Shown: piece by piece, positions 23,242-34,761 of the stretch
Layout: each line of letters opens with the position of its first letter
Position numbering within the stretch: the stretch's first letter is position 1
Origin: Plantago major
Taxonomy: Eukaryota; Streptophyta; Magnoliopsida; Lamiales; Plantaginaceae
Reading direction: 5' to 3'
Length of the DNA stretch: 64,000 nt
Assembly: GCA_026545765.1 (NCBI GenBank)
Contig: CM048842.1
Coordinates: 27,380,667 to 27,444,666, forward strand
The notes under the pieces: generated by a model
What the model was told of the DNA's origin: nothing
The model's input: only the letters and a program-made list of their open reading frames with translations
Databases searched by the model: none
Position numbers and translations under genes: made by a program

Positions 23242-25156
23242 AACTCCCCAAACCGAACCTTTGCTCGACCTCGAGCAAACAAACAATCCTAGACACAAAC
23301 TAGACTCAAACTACGAAAACAAACAGAGAGTCAAGGTCCTAAGTGACCGAATCTACCATTGTAAACTGTAAGTCCACGAGATGCAAAAATTTTGTTATCA
23401 GACCAACTTTGGCAAAACAGTGTACAGAAAATCAAACACAATCATTTCCCAGACAAATAGCACTTAAGTGTAGCTTGCTATTCCCTCACAGGTGAATGCA
23501 GTGTATCTCTCAATCTCTTGGCAGTATCCAAAGGGGATATAAGCTCAAAAGTAAATTGGGAAGGCGACTCGCGTAACAAAGGTGCCTAAAATATCTTATG
23601 CTTTTTCACTCGTCTCATTAGATCGTAAGGGACTTAACAGGCGACTCATTTTTTCAGAAAACAAAAGCTGAAACTGCTCCCCCTACTCACGTCAACCGAT
23701 TCAAATATCAATCAAATTCTTCACTGTATATTCAGTGCTTGGCCTCATTGGGCTCTTTTAATATCAATTTTTATGCAGGTGTCTATTTTACTGAAAGTCC
23801 GCACTTTTGTGCGTGTCAGTTTGGTGCCATCAACCCTCACGGACATATGGCTTTTTAGGACCACGCCGGTATATAGGTAGTATTTGAAACACGCCTAACA
23901 CGACTAACGGTGATCAATGGAGAGCATAGATCCACCCCGAGATTCAAATATCAATAAGCTTTTAGGGAGCAGTAAACAAACTTTTCAGCAATAATGCAAA
24001 ACAGCACCACAAAAATTTGAAAATAGGCCAAAAGACTCTATCCAAAAAGCTAAGACACAAACATAAATTGAAACAAAAGAATCACATAAAAGTGGCTAAC
24101 ATACCACCCCACGTAGACAACACAGAACATATGAAATCCCTCCCCAAACCTAAACTTTAGCTCGTCCTTGAGTTTCAAGTTTAAGCAAGCGAAGGAGAAC
24201 AGAATGCAGACACGTTAGTGACGGAAAACTTACCCCCGGTTTGCCTTCCGGGAAGCACCTTTTATTATAGTCGTTCAGCTCGACTTTTGGGAAATGCTGC
24301 TATCCATTATCAAACGGGAACGAATCCCTTGCATCTGTCCCGGTATCCTCAGCATTTTGTGAGCCATCCTTAGCTCCTCTCCTTAGGTTCTCTAACAGTT
24401 CCATGATTCCCTGTAAACCAAAATTAAACAAATCAGAAAATTCAAAAACTAAAAAATAACTATGGGAATCAGAGGGAAAATAAAAACGAAAAAGTGGGTC
24501 GAAACTCCCTGGGCAGTCCAATGTGTATGATGGGACTATGACGTGCGAATCATGGGTTTCTTCTTGTACCGTAGGGGCAGATTTAGGAGTCAACTCAACA
24601 GTTAAGCAAGTAGAATGTGTTTTTTTTTTTTTGTACAATAGGGGTAGATTCAGAAGCCAGCTCAGCCGAATAGTTTATCTTCTCACGCTGGATGTCCTCA
24701 ATCAGCAACATCGACAAACTCAAAGAATTGGCTAACTCAAAGAATTGTTTAAGTTTAAACTCATCTATGGGTTGTCTCGCGGCTTCTTCTAATATTGTTT
24801 CATCATCCTTGGTCAATCCAAAATAGAAACATCCTATCACATCCCTACTGCTCAACCTAGCATTTATGCACCCTTTTTCAAGCTCTCTAAACCGATACCA
24901 CGCATCGTAGAATCTTTCTCCAGGAAACTGACGGAAACTATGAAGGAGTCCCCTCTCTTTCTAGCAGATAGCGTATATGTCCATCAGATACGGTTTCTTG
25001 GTTGCATAAGTCCCTATACACACGAAGAAAAGAAACCACGAGTAGTTCCGACAAAACAAAAACTAACCAAACAAAAGAAAACTATAAACAAAACGAGTAA
25101 AAATTGACAATCAAGCGCTACAGTAGGAATTGATTTCCCGGCAGCGGCGCCAAATT
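23242..25156 (-). pseudogene. B internal region with gag-like remnant
   Basis: The coding remnant lies at about 24300-25000 on the minus strand and matches the gag frame of C (SSRDVIGCFYFGLTKDDE, EFKLKQFFELANSLSLSM). The rest (23242-24290) is non-coding and shares blocks with C, for example the text around 23800-23890, which matches C at 28785-28880 in reverse. It is broken a few times. Confidence 0.75.
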
Positions 25157-25757
25157 TGATGTGCTCAAATTGATACTTAGAAACAAGTAGCAAGCAGTTG
25201 TTGTAGAATAAACAAAGCTAACCACAGAGTCGTTCGCTAAGGAAACAATTAAGCTACCAAGCAATTGAAAGCAAATAGTCACTTGCGTAAACTATTTGAA
25301 TTGTTTGAGTTGAGAACTACTAATAACTAGAAAATAGAAAAGCATAACTGTTTTAAATATGAGAGAGAAGAGAATATAGTAGTTAGATCGAGTGGTGCTA
25401 ATTCGCTCTAGGGAAATCGTTCATACTTGTCACACGGTCGGTGTACTTAAAACATTCAATCCAATTGAACCAAACATTATTTGAAAATCTTTGAACTAGA
25501 GTACTCATGGGTCGTCGATCCACGATCCTTAACCGAAAACGATTTTGAGAATCTTTGAACTAGCTTATTGGATTGAATGGTTTTTATGAAGATATTTGAA
25601 CTAGATGAACCTATATGAATGAATCCTAACCCTAGAAGCGAATACGCAATCACCGTCACATCACTACCGTGTTCGGAGTGGTTTAGATACTCATGATAGA
25701 TTGAAAGATGAAAGACTTCAAGATATTGCCCATGATAAACATAAACAGAATGATAAT
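25157..25757 (-). repeat. B 5' LTR, inner part
   Basis: Right LTR of B up to the insertion point of C. The bases 25753-25757 (ATAAT) are the left target duplication of C. The LTR goes on at 30820. Confidence 0.85.
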
Positions 25758-27154
25758 TGATGAGACGATAATTTAGAGTCTCATTTGGTCCTTTTTAGCG
25801 GTTTTTGTTAGTCTTTGTTTATGGTTTTATAGTGTTTTTGTGCATTTTTATGCTTTGGTGCTTTGTTTGTGTTTTGTACGATTTTTGTGTTCCGAAGGTG
25901 AAAATCGGAGTGAAAACATTGGTTCTAGATCTTTTAATATAGAGTAACTGGCCGAAAACGGAAGTGAATTCGGAGTTCGGACGAAGATTTGAGAGCCGTT
26001 TTAGCGAAGCTTGCAAAAGTGAAGTTTTACGGAGCAATCAAGCCATTATGGCCATAGTTGTCTTATATAATGTCCATTGACCTGAGCTTGGTGGCCACGG
26101 AAAGATATTTCAAAGTGGTACAACTTTTGTTTTTGAAGCATGGCCATAATCTGTCTGTAGAAAACGTTACAGAGGTTTTAAGCTCGCCGCGGCGAATGAC
26201 GTTCTTGCCGCTGCGAGATTTTGCGAGAGCAATTTGGGAGCCTAAACAGTGTCTCGCCCGGCAAGCTATTTTCCTCGCCGCGGCGAGATTTGCGATAACT
26301 TCACAGATTCGGCAGAAAAACTCCTTTTTAGGTTAGAATTAGGTCTTCCTTTGCCATAACTTCTTATACTCGATTTTTACATAGAAGAAGCTGCTAGAAC
26401 TAGGTTTCGACATTGATTGATAACAATTTCGAGCTTGATTTTGATTATTCATCGAAGGATTGATATCGAATCCCTGATTACTGTGGTAAATCTCTATTGT
26501 TTTATCTTATTCAATTCGTTCTTATTCTGTTTCTCGAATTGTTTGAGCTTGCATGCGATTATAATTCTGTTTGTGTTAATCATGAGCAATATCTTGTATT
26601 CTTTCATCCTTGCTTCGATTATGAGTAGCCAAATCACTCCGAACATGGTAGTTGTGTGATAGCTTTGCGTATTCGCTTCTAGGGTTTGAAATAGTTCATT
26701 TAGTTTTGACTCGTTCAAAGATCTTCGTAAAAACTCTTCAATTCAATACTCTCGTTCAAAGATTCTCTAAAACGTTTTGGTTAAGGATCGTGGATTGACG
26801 ACCCACGATTATTCTAGTTCAAATATCTTCAAACTCGTTTGGTAAAGGTTGAATTGATTGTTTTCTGTACAACGATCGTGTGACAGTATGAACGTATCCC
26901 TAGAGCGAATTGGCATAGCTTGATCATAACTACCGTGTTCTTCCTACCGCATTCATTTAATTCAATTACATTGCATTAGCTATTAGAAGTACTCGAATTT
27001 AAATAAATCAAACTGTTTCTTCAAGTAATTGTTTGCTTTCAAATCGTTGTGGTAGCTTAATTGGTTCCTTAGCGAACGACTCTGTGGTTAGCTTTGTTTA
27101 TTCTACAACAACTGCTTCCTACTTGTTTTCCTAAGTAGTAATTTGAGCATATCA
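25758..27154 (+). repeat. C 5' LTR
   Basis: 1,397 bases, TGATGAGACG to GCATATCA. It carries the start inverted repeat GAGAC/GTCTC, CCGCGG-type palindromes at about 26181 and 26274, and the AGCGAACGACTCTGTGGTT block near its end, which the LTRs of family A share in altered form. Confidence 0.9.
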
Positions 27155-27158
27155 AATT

Positions 27159-27176
27159 TGGCGCCGCTGCCGGGGA
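27159..27176 (+). promoter_or_regulatory. C primer-binding site, tRNA-Asp
   Basis: TGGCGCCGCTGCCGGGGA, one base from the tRNA-Asp complement TGGCGCCGTTGCCGGGGA known from Athila/Tat elements, four bases after the LTR. Confidence 0.85.
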
Positions 27177-27200
27177 ATCAATTCCTACTGTAGCGCTTGA

Positions 27201-28007
27201 TTGCAAATTTTTACTCGTTTTGTTTATAGTTTTCTTTTGTTTCGTTGGTTTTTGTTTTGTCGGAACTACTCGTGGTTTCTTATCTTCGTGTGTGTAGAGA
27301 CTTATCTAACCAATAAACCGTATCTGATGGACATCTACTCTATCCGCCAGAAAGAGAGGGGACTCCTTCATAGTTTCCGTCAGTTTCCTGGAGAAAGATT
27401 TTACGATGCGTGGTATCGGTTTCGAGAGCTTGAGGAAGGGTGCATAAATGCTAGGTTGAGCAGTAGGGATGTGATAGGATGTTTGTATTTTGGATTAACC
27501 AAGGATGATCAAGTGATATTAGAAGAAGCCACGGGACGATCCATGGACGAGTTTAAACTTAAACAATTCTTTGAGTTTGTCAACTCTTTGAGTTTGTCGA
27601 TGTTGCTAATTGAGGACATCCAGCGTGAGAACATAAACCATCCTGCTGAGTTGACTTCTGAACCTGCCCCTACGGTACAAGAAGAAACATATTCTACTTG
27701 CTTACCTGCTGAGCTGACTCCTAAATCTGCCCCTACTGTACAAGAAGAAACCCATGATTCGCACGTCATAGTCCCATCATACACATTGGACTACCCAGGG
27801 AGTTTCGACCCACTTTTTCATTTTTATTTTCCCTCTGATTCCCATAGTTATTTTTTAGTTTTTGAATTTTCTGATTTGTTTAATTTTAGTTTGCAGGGAT
27901 TCATGGAACTGTTAGAGAACATGAGGAGAGGAGCTAAGGATGGCTCACAAAATGCTGAGGATACCGGGACGGATACAAGGGATTCGTTCCCGTTTGATAA
28001 TGGATAG
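27201..28007 (+). CDS. gag: C gag-like protein, open frame
   Basis: The open frame is 268 codons. The first part is hydrophobic leader text, and the likely start is the ATG at 27327 (MDIYSIRQKERG), which leaves about 226 residues. The block FPGERFYDAWYRFRELEEG followed by IGCLYFGLTKDD fits the retrotransposon gag pattern of Athila/Tat Gypsy elements (GE.....WERFKEL....FYNGL). A short in-frame tandem repeat (AELT, then APTVQEET) follows. The end is hydrophobic and aromatic (FDPLFHFYFPSD to FSDLFNF), then acidic. No zinc knuckle or protease is seen. It would act as a structural protein in particles made with partner enzymes. This assignment is by pattern only. Confidence 0.65.
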   Translation: MQIFTRFVYSFLLFRWFLFCRNYSWFLIFVCVETYLTNKPYLMDIYSIRQKERGLLHSFRQFPGERFYDAWYRFRELEEGCINARLSSRDVIGCLYFGLTKDDQVILEEATGRSMDEFKLKQFFEFVNSLSLSMLLIEDIQRENINHPAELTSEPAPTVQEETYSTCLPAELTPKSAPTVQEETHDSHVIVPSYTLDYPGSFDPLFHFYFPSDSHSYFLVFEFSDLFNFSLQGFMELLENMRRGAKDGSQNAEDTGTDTRDSFPFDNG

Positions 28008-29449
28008 CAGCATTTCCCAAAAGTCGAGCCAACGACTATAATAAAAGGCGCTTCCCGGGAGGCAACATGGGGGTAAGTTTTCCTTTACTAATGTGTCTGC
28101 ATTCTGTTTTCCTTCGCTTGCTTAAACTTGATCCTCGAGGACGAGTTGAAGTTTAAGTTTGGGGAGGGATTTCATATGTTTTGTGTTGTCTACGAGGGGT
28201 GGTATGTTAGCCACTTTTATGTGATTCTTTTGTTTTCAGTTTATGTTTGTGTCTTAGCTTTTTAGATAGAGTCTTTTGGCCTGCATTTTTGGCCGATTTT
28301 CAAATTTTCGTGGTGAGTCTGAGTCTTTTATCAAGTCAAACATTCATTGTAGATGATAAATCCACCTGCTGCTTACGTTTTGTTTGATGATTAGCTGGAT
28401 GTAGGACAATGTATTTTTAATCCTGCAAGGTCGTTTCTCTTTTAAATAGCAAGTTTGTTTAGCTCTTTGGTCCAAAAAACCGGTGAGAAACCTTTGGCCG
28501 ATGAAAAAATATTGTACCGGCACCTGTGTGATCTTTTCGGGAAGTGCAAACTCCCTTGTTTGCGCCTCATCATGCTCATGTGTACTCTGTGTAAGTTAAG
28601 TATGATGAACGACATGCTCTTTATGATCTGTTTTATCAAGGCAGTGCATTACAAAGAACCGGTTTGGGGAGAAAGACTCTGCTGTACTGATGTGCTTATT
28701 CTATACTTGTAATCTATATTGCTCTCCCTGAATTATTGATTCATCTCGGAGTGTATCTGTGGTGCTCGTCACCACCGTTAGTCGCGTTAGGAGTGTTTCA
28801 AATACTACCTATATACCGGCGTAATCCTAAAAAGCCATATGCCCGTGAGGGTTGATGGCACATATACCAAACTGACACGCACAAAAGTGCGGACTTTCGG
28901 TAAAACAGACACTACCAAAAAAATGAGACAAAAAGAGCCATTGAGGCCATTTTATTAGCATACATTTCATTCTATGCAAAAATGTGGTACTATGGGAAGA
29001 TTGGTTGCATGTTTCTGGCAAGTTGCTGCACGCGAAGAAAAAGTCCCTTCCGACTTAACTGACTGAGTATATTGCATGAGTTATTTGAGGCACTTTTGTG
29101 ACGAAAGTCACCTTCCTTTCTCTTCATATTTCATGAGCGATTAACCCACTGGACACTTCCAGAGTGTGAGAGATAGTTGCATAGGATTCTCTTGTGAGGG
29201 ATTAACGAGTTAGACTTATGTGCTATTTACTTGAGAAACTTTCTTGTTTGATTTTCTGTGCACTATTCTGCCAAGGTTAGTTGAGTGCATAATCTTTGCA
29301 TCTTGTGAATTTAATGTTTACAATGGTAGATTCGGTCACTTGGGAGTTCAACTCTGTTTTGTGTTTCTTGTTTGTCTTTTTCTAGAGTCTAGTTTGTCTT
29401 TAGTTTGTGTGTTTGCTCGAGGACAAGCAAAGGTTCAGTTTGGGGAGTT
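28008..29449 (+). other. C non-coding 3' internal region and polypurine tract
   Basis: No convincing frame. It opens with CGCTTCCCGGGAGGCAAC (near 28050), a block often seen after the coding part in Athila-like elements. A hairpin-like stretch with CGTGAGGGTTGATGGC near 28847 matches B in reverse. It ends in the purine-rich tract before 29450. Confidence 0.6.
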
Positions 29450-30814
29450 TGATGAGACGATAATTTACAGTCTCATTTGGTCCATTTTAGCGGTCTTTGT
29501 TTATGGTTTTATAGTGTTTTTGTACGTTTTTATGATTTGGTGCTTTATTATTGTTTTGTAGGATTTTTTTGTTCCAAAGGTGAAAATCGGAGTGAAAACA
29601 TTGGTTCTAGATCTTTGAATATAGAGTAACTGGGAGAAAACAGAAGTGGATTCGGAGTTCGGACGAAGATTTGAGAGCCGTTTTAGCGAAGCATGCAAAA
29701 GTGAAGTTTTGCGGAGCAATCTATCCATTTTGATCATATCTCTCTCATGATGTCCGATTGACCTGAGCTCGGTGGCCACGGAAAGATAATTCAATGTGCT
29801 ACAACTTTTGTTTTTGAAGCATGGCCATATTCTGTCTGTAGCAAACGTTACATAGGTTTTAAGCTCGCCGCGGCGAATAACATTATGTTTGTGTTAATCA
29901 TGAGCAATTTGGGAGCCTAAACAGTGTCTCGCCGCGGCGAGATTTGCGATAACTTCACAGATTCGGCAGAAAAACTCCTTTTTAGGTTAGAATTAGGTCT
30001 TCCTTTGCCATTACTTCTTATACTCGATTTTTACATAGAAGAAGTTGCTAGAACTTGGTTTTGACATTGATTGATAACAATTTCGAGCTTGATTTTGATT
30101 ATTCATCGAAGGATTGATATCGAATCCCTGAAAACTGTGGTAAATCTCTATTGTTTTATCTTATTCAATTCGTTGTTATTCTGTTTCTCGAATTGTTTGA
30201 GCTTTCATGCGATTATCATTCTGTTTGTGTTAATCATGAGCAATATATTGTATTCTTTCATCTTTGCTTCGATTATGAGTAGCTAAATCACTCCGAACAT
30301 GGTAGTTGCGTGATAGCTTTGTGTATTCGCTTCTAGGGTTTAAAATCGTTCATATAGGTTTGACTCGTTCAAAGATCTTCGTAAAAACTCTTCAATTAAA
30401 TACTCTCGTTCAAAGATTCTCTAAAACGTTTTGGTTAAGGATCGTGGATTGACGACCCACAATTACTCTAGTTCAAATATCTTCAAACTCGTTTGGTAAA
30501 GGTTGAATTGATAGTTTTCTGTATAACGACCGTGTGATAGTATGAACGTATCCCTAGAGCGAATTGGCATAGCTTGATCGTAACTATCGTGTTCTTCCTA
30601 CCTCATTCATTCGATTCAATTACATTGCATTTTCTATTTTCTAGCTATTAGAAGTATTCGAATTTAAATAAATCAAACTGTTTCTTCCAGTAATTGTTTG
30701 CTTTCAAATTTTTGTGGTGGCTTAATTGGTTCCTTAGTGAACGACTCTGAGCTTTGTTTATTCTACAACAACTGCTTCCTACTTATTTTCCTAAGTAGTA
30801 ATTTGAGCATATCA
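29450..30814 (+). repeat. C 3' LTR
   Basis: 1,365 bases and near-identical to 25758-27154 apart from two short blocks around 29878-29950. The differing block 29882-29908 is a copy of LTR text found at 30218-30244. Confidence 0.9.
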
Positions 30815-30819
30815 ATAAT

Positions 30820-31415
30820 CGCATGCAAGCTCATACAATTCGACAACCAAGAACAAGAACGAATTGTAAAGAGATAAACAATAGAGAATTACCACGGTAA
30901 TCAGGAATTCGATATCGATAAATCAATCAAGGATATAACAAAGCTCCAAAATATGTCTCAATGTCCAAAAGTATCAAATTGGAGCCTTTCTAAGAACTAG
31001 GTTAAAAGAAAGTATCCAGAAAGAACCCTAATTCTAAGCTAATAAGGAAAATCAAAACACTGGATTACGGCGCCATGCATGACAAAACTCTCAGCAAGAA
31101 GCCTTCTTTAATTGCAGAAGATATATATTCGCTAAATCTCGCTGCGGTGGACTGATTTCATCGCCGCGGCGAGCCTTCTTGCAATTTCCAGCTTCAAGCT
31201 CGTAAAATCTCACCGCGGCGGACTGAATTCTTCGCCGTGGCGAGCCATGCTAAGCAGCTTGTCCTCATTTAGCTCAAAAGACATCGATTCCTGCAAAATG
31301 TAAATAAAACACCAAAGCGTAAAAAAATAAAATAAAAAGACTATAAAACTGGAGACAAAGACTCACAAAGACCGCTAAAAAGGACCAAATGAGACTCTAA
31401 ATTATAGTCTCATCA
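30820..31415 (-). repeat. B 5' LTR, outer part
   Basis: Completes the LTR left at 25757 and ends TAGTCTCATCA. Palindrome motifs lie at about 31130-31240. The right target duplication of B, TTTAT, is 31416-31420. Confidence 0.85.
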
Positions 31416-31420
31416 TTTAT

Positions 31421-33542
31421 TCTCTGAATAGCAAAGCCTACAGAATCTACAACAAAAGAACGCAAAAGATTGAAGAATCTGTTCATGTAGTTTTCTATAA
31501 AAGGAACAAGAAAGTACCCTTGAATGAAGAACTCTCAGATAGGTTCAAAGAACTAATGATTAAAGATTCTGAAGAAAAATCCTCAAAAGGAAACAATTAT
31601 GTCATTCACTTAGAGGATGACTCTGACGATGAAAAGCAACCATTTCTTAGTAAAAACAAGATGACACTAAGATATGAGGAAGAATTTCCTATGAGAATTT
31701 CAGAAATGGAACAAGTTACTGAGAACCTTCATCATGAATAGGGTTCTAAGAATGAGATTGCTGAAAATCCAATCCCAGATATCTCTAACACTGAAAAAAT
31801 TGTGTCAGATATATATGGCATTTTCCGTGTGCCAGATATCTCAAATACTGAACAAGTATCTTGTCAAGATCATAATGATTCACATTCAGCTCAAAATGAT
31901 ATTGATTCTACTAAACCCATTATAAAATGGATAAGAGATCATCCTGCCAAGGATGTGATTGGTCCTTTAGACCAAGGGGTTAGAACTAGGAGAGCGATTG
32001 CTGGAAACGCAGACTCTCTCTATGGATGTTTCATCTCAAACATGAACCTAAAACTATAGAAGAAAGCATTGAAGGATCAAGACTGGATCTGCAATGCAAG
32101 AAGAGTTGGATTAATTTGAGAGAAACAAAGTCTGGAAACTGGTTCAATTTGTTGATGGAACAAAATGAACGACTCTGGTGAAATAACCAGAAATAAAGCA
32201 AGGTTGGTTGCCAAGGGATTCACCCAGACTGAAGGACTAGATTTTGATGAGTCATATGCTCCAGTTGCAAGACTGGATGCAATTAGACTATTCTAGCCTT
32301 TGCAGCTCATAATGACTTTAAAGTTTATCAAATGGATGTCAAGAGTGCATTCCTAAACGGTGAACTTGCTGAGGAAGTCTATGTTGAACAACCACCAAGC
32401 TTTGAAGTTTCCACAGAAAGTAGAATGGTCTATAAGCTTCAGAAAGCTCTGTATGGAATGAAACAGGCTCCAAGAGCATGGTATGATACTTTAGCGAAAT
32501 ACTTGCTGGAAAGTGGATTCAAGAAAGGAGATGTTGATAAAACACTCTTTACTTTGAACCATGAAGGGAAACTACTTTTAGTTCAAGTATATGTTGATGA
32601 CATTATATTTGGATCTAAAGACAAGCAACTTTGTGAAGACTTTGCTGAGCTCATGAAAAGTAAATTTGAGATGAGCATGATGGGAGAATTGAACTACTTC
32701 CTAGGGTTGCAAGTCAAGCAACTTAATGATGGAATATTCATCAGTCAAACAAAGTGTGCAAAGGATATGCTCAAAGTTTAATCTAAAGCCTTCTGAAAAG
32801 AATGTTAAGATACCTATGAGCATTGGAACCAAAATGACCTATACTGAATATGACAAGAGTGTTGAAGAACACAAGTATAGGAAATTGATTGGGTCTCTAC
32901 TGTACCTCACTGCAAGTAGACCTGATATTCAATATGCAGTTGGAGTGTGTGCTAGATTTCAGACAAATCCAATGCAATCACACTACAACATTGCTATTAA
33001 AATATTAAGGTATGTAAAGGGTAATGTAGAAGTTGGGTTGTGGTATCCAAAAGACAGTGGATTGAATTTAGTTGGCTATTCTGATGCTGACTATGCTGGA
33101 TCATTGCTTGATAGAAAAAGCACCTCAGGAACTTGTCAATTTCTTGGTGCTAGATTAATATGATGGTTCAGCAAGAAACAAAACTCAATTGCCACATCCA
33201 CCACAGAGGTTGAATATATTGCTGCTGGGTGTTGTGCTTCACAAATATTGTGGATACAATAACAACTCAAAGACTATGAGATCAATGAATAGAAAACTCC
33301 TATTTTTCGTGACAACATAAGTGCTATTGTCATAACTCAGAATCCTAAGTTTCATGCAAGAACAAAGCACATTGATGTTAGACACCACTTCATTAGAGAT
33401 CATGTTGAAAAAGGCAATATAGAGATATTCAAGATTGGTACTGAAGACCAAATTGCAGACATCTTTACAAAGCCTTTGCAAGAAAGAAGGTTCTTAACCT
33501 TGAGACATAGTCTTGGGTTAATGCAGCTACCAAAGGAACTGA
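31421..33542 (+). pseudogene. pol: S3 pol, second part (integrase end, RT, RNase H)
   Basis: Takes up the integrase C-terminal text (NSKAYRIYNKRT-like) broken off at 22133, then reverse transcriptase (about 31960-32980, with [20 protein letters not shown] and YVDDIIFGS) and RNase H (about 33060-33480). It ends with the MQLPKE-type tail. The part is broken, with roughly six breaks. Confidence 0.88.
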
Positions 33543-34302
33543 AAAGTTCTAATCTCTGAGACGGGAACTCAGAAGGGAGAAAAGATATCTGGAACGGGTA
33601 TCCAGATATCTAAGGCAAAAGGTAAAAAAAAACTCCTACCAAAAGGATTTATGAGACGGGTACTCAAATATCTGTGAGATCACAAAGTGAGGGGGGACAC
33701 AAAAGAGAAATGTGGTACAACTGTAGTCAGTCAACCACATCTCTGATGTTGTGTATCTTTCCATTTAAATGTTAAGTTACATACAGTCTCTGAACTTAAT
33801 AGATAAGTCCAAAAGACTGTCCCTTAGTCATAGAAAAGAGATGTGATTCAGAAAACTATTCGCCAAATTTCTTTAATTGGGCACATTTACAACTATTGAT
33901 TGTAGTCATTGCTAAAGAAGCAATCGTAACTCTTGATGAAATGGGCGTTTGATCTTAACGGACGAGATTAATTCTCGGTAAAATAAGTGTACTGTGAAAA
34001 CACAGACGTGACCCACTAGCATTTAATGCAAAATGATTTTTACCCACGCCTACCTGCATTTGCACAGATATATATGTACAAAATCAATTTGTATGTATAT
34101 GTCTGCTGAGAGTACAATACTACATATATAGGATTTTGGCAAAAGAATTCACTTTCGCCTAATCCAACATTTTATCTTGCACAAAAACAAAAATTTCTCT
34201 CTAAATTTCTCTGCAAATCTGCTGCATCTCTCTTAGTTTTTCTGAAAAGAACAACTAATCTCCCCTCATAATCTCTTCTCTCGTTTTCAAAAACCTTCTA
34301 TT
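33543..34302 (+). promoter_or_regulatory. S3 post-pol spacer: hairpins and promoter-like sequence
   Basis: Three hairpins with an ACGGG loop follow pol: TCTGAG/CTCAGA (33555-33573), GATATCTGGA/TCCAGATATC (33584-33610) and TGAG/CTCA (33652-33667). Further on are GACGTGACCCAC (about 34004), a TATA-like ACATATATAGG near 34132 and a pyrimidine-rich leader with TTTCTCTCTAAATTTCTC. The same order is seen in S5 (52064-52997) and, reversed, in S4. Confidence 0.6.
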
Positions 34303-34761
34303 TAAAGAGATAGTTCCAAAACGTGCTTCTACCCAGAAATCCCAAGCTACTAACTCTGGTACTGCTGAAAAGCAAGCACCAGTGTTGGTAATCACGAACA
34401 ATCGGTTGGAAGGAGACTTCAATCCTGACCATTGGACTTCAAATCACAGGATAATTTGGGGTGGTGCCATGATTGAGGAATACCTTGTTGCTGCTATTGA
34501 AAACCAGACTGATAGAAAGTTGATTCTTGGTATGCTTGAAAAGGCACAAATCAAGGATTTCCTGTCTCCTATTCTCAGTGGAGTTTCTTCACTGGATGTG
34601 TTGGAATTTTACAACAATTCCAGGATTATTTCCTATGTTTCTGAAGGCACTGAGATAGTGTTTGTAAAATCAAAAGTTCAAGAAAAGGGCATCCTTTTGA
34701 ACTTAACAACTTTCTGTGAGTTGTTTGAACTTCAAAATCTTGGAAATGATTTTGAAATAAA
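34303..34761 (+). pseudogene. S3 extra 3' region, first part
   Basis: Matches the first domain of the extra region in S4 and S5 at a clear distance: NRLEGDFNPDHW, DRKLILGMLEKAQIKDFL, and SLDVLEFYNNSRI. This makes S3 an older or separate subfamily. A family-A Gypsy-like LTR begins at 34762. The later part of the same region appears at 62498. Confidence 0.75.

Larger units (their letters stand above)
25758..30814 (+). mobile_element. Gypsy-like non-autonomous element C, looks structurally whole
   Basis: 5,057 bases. LTRs at 25758-27154 and 29450-30814, a tRNA-Asp-type primer site, one open gag-like frame, a polypurine tract (GGTTCAGTTTGGGGAGTT before 29450) and an exact 5-base target duplication ATAAT (25753-25757 and 30815-30819). 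There is no pol, so it would need enzymes from a partner. It sits in the LTR of its sister B in opposite orientation. The LTR pair is close but differs in two small blocks, so the insertion is younger than B but not brand new. Confidence 0.9.
22134..31415 (-). mobile_element. Gypsy-like non-autonomous element B (with C nested in it)
   Basis: LTR-flanked element on the minus strand, about 4.2 kb without the nested C. On the minus strand the 5' LTR is 31415-30820 plus 25757-25157, then a tRNA-Asp-type primer site (25135-25152), a gag-like remnant, long non-coding sequence, a polypurine tract (at 23242-23256) and the 3' LTR 23241-22134. Target duplication GTTAT/TTTAT, one mismatch (22129-22133 and 31416-31420). 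It has no pol. The gag remnant is broken a few times. It resembles TR-GAG elements, which carry gag only and depend on partners. Confidence 0.85.

Noticed and set aside
26058-26336. Open frame of 92 codons in the C LTR, and a related short frame at 30071-30286 and 26417-26659
   Set aside because: These are inside the LTRs, differ between the two LTRs of the same element and have no family match. They are chance frames.
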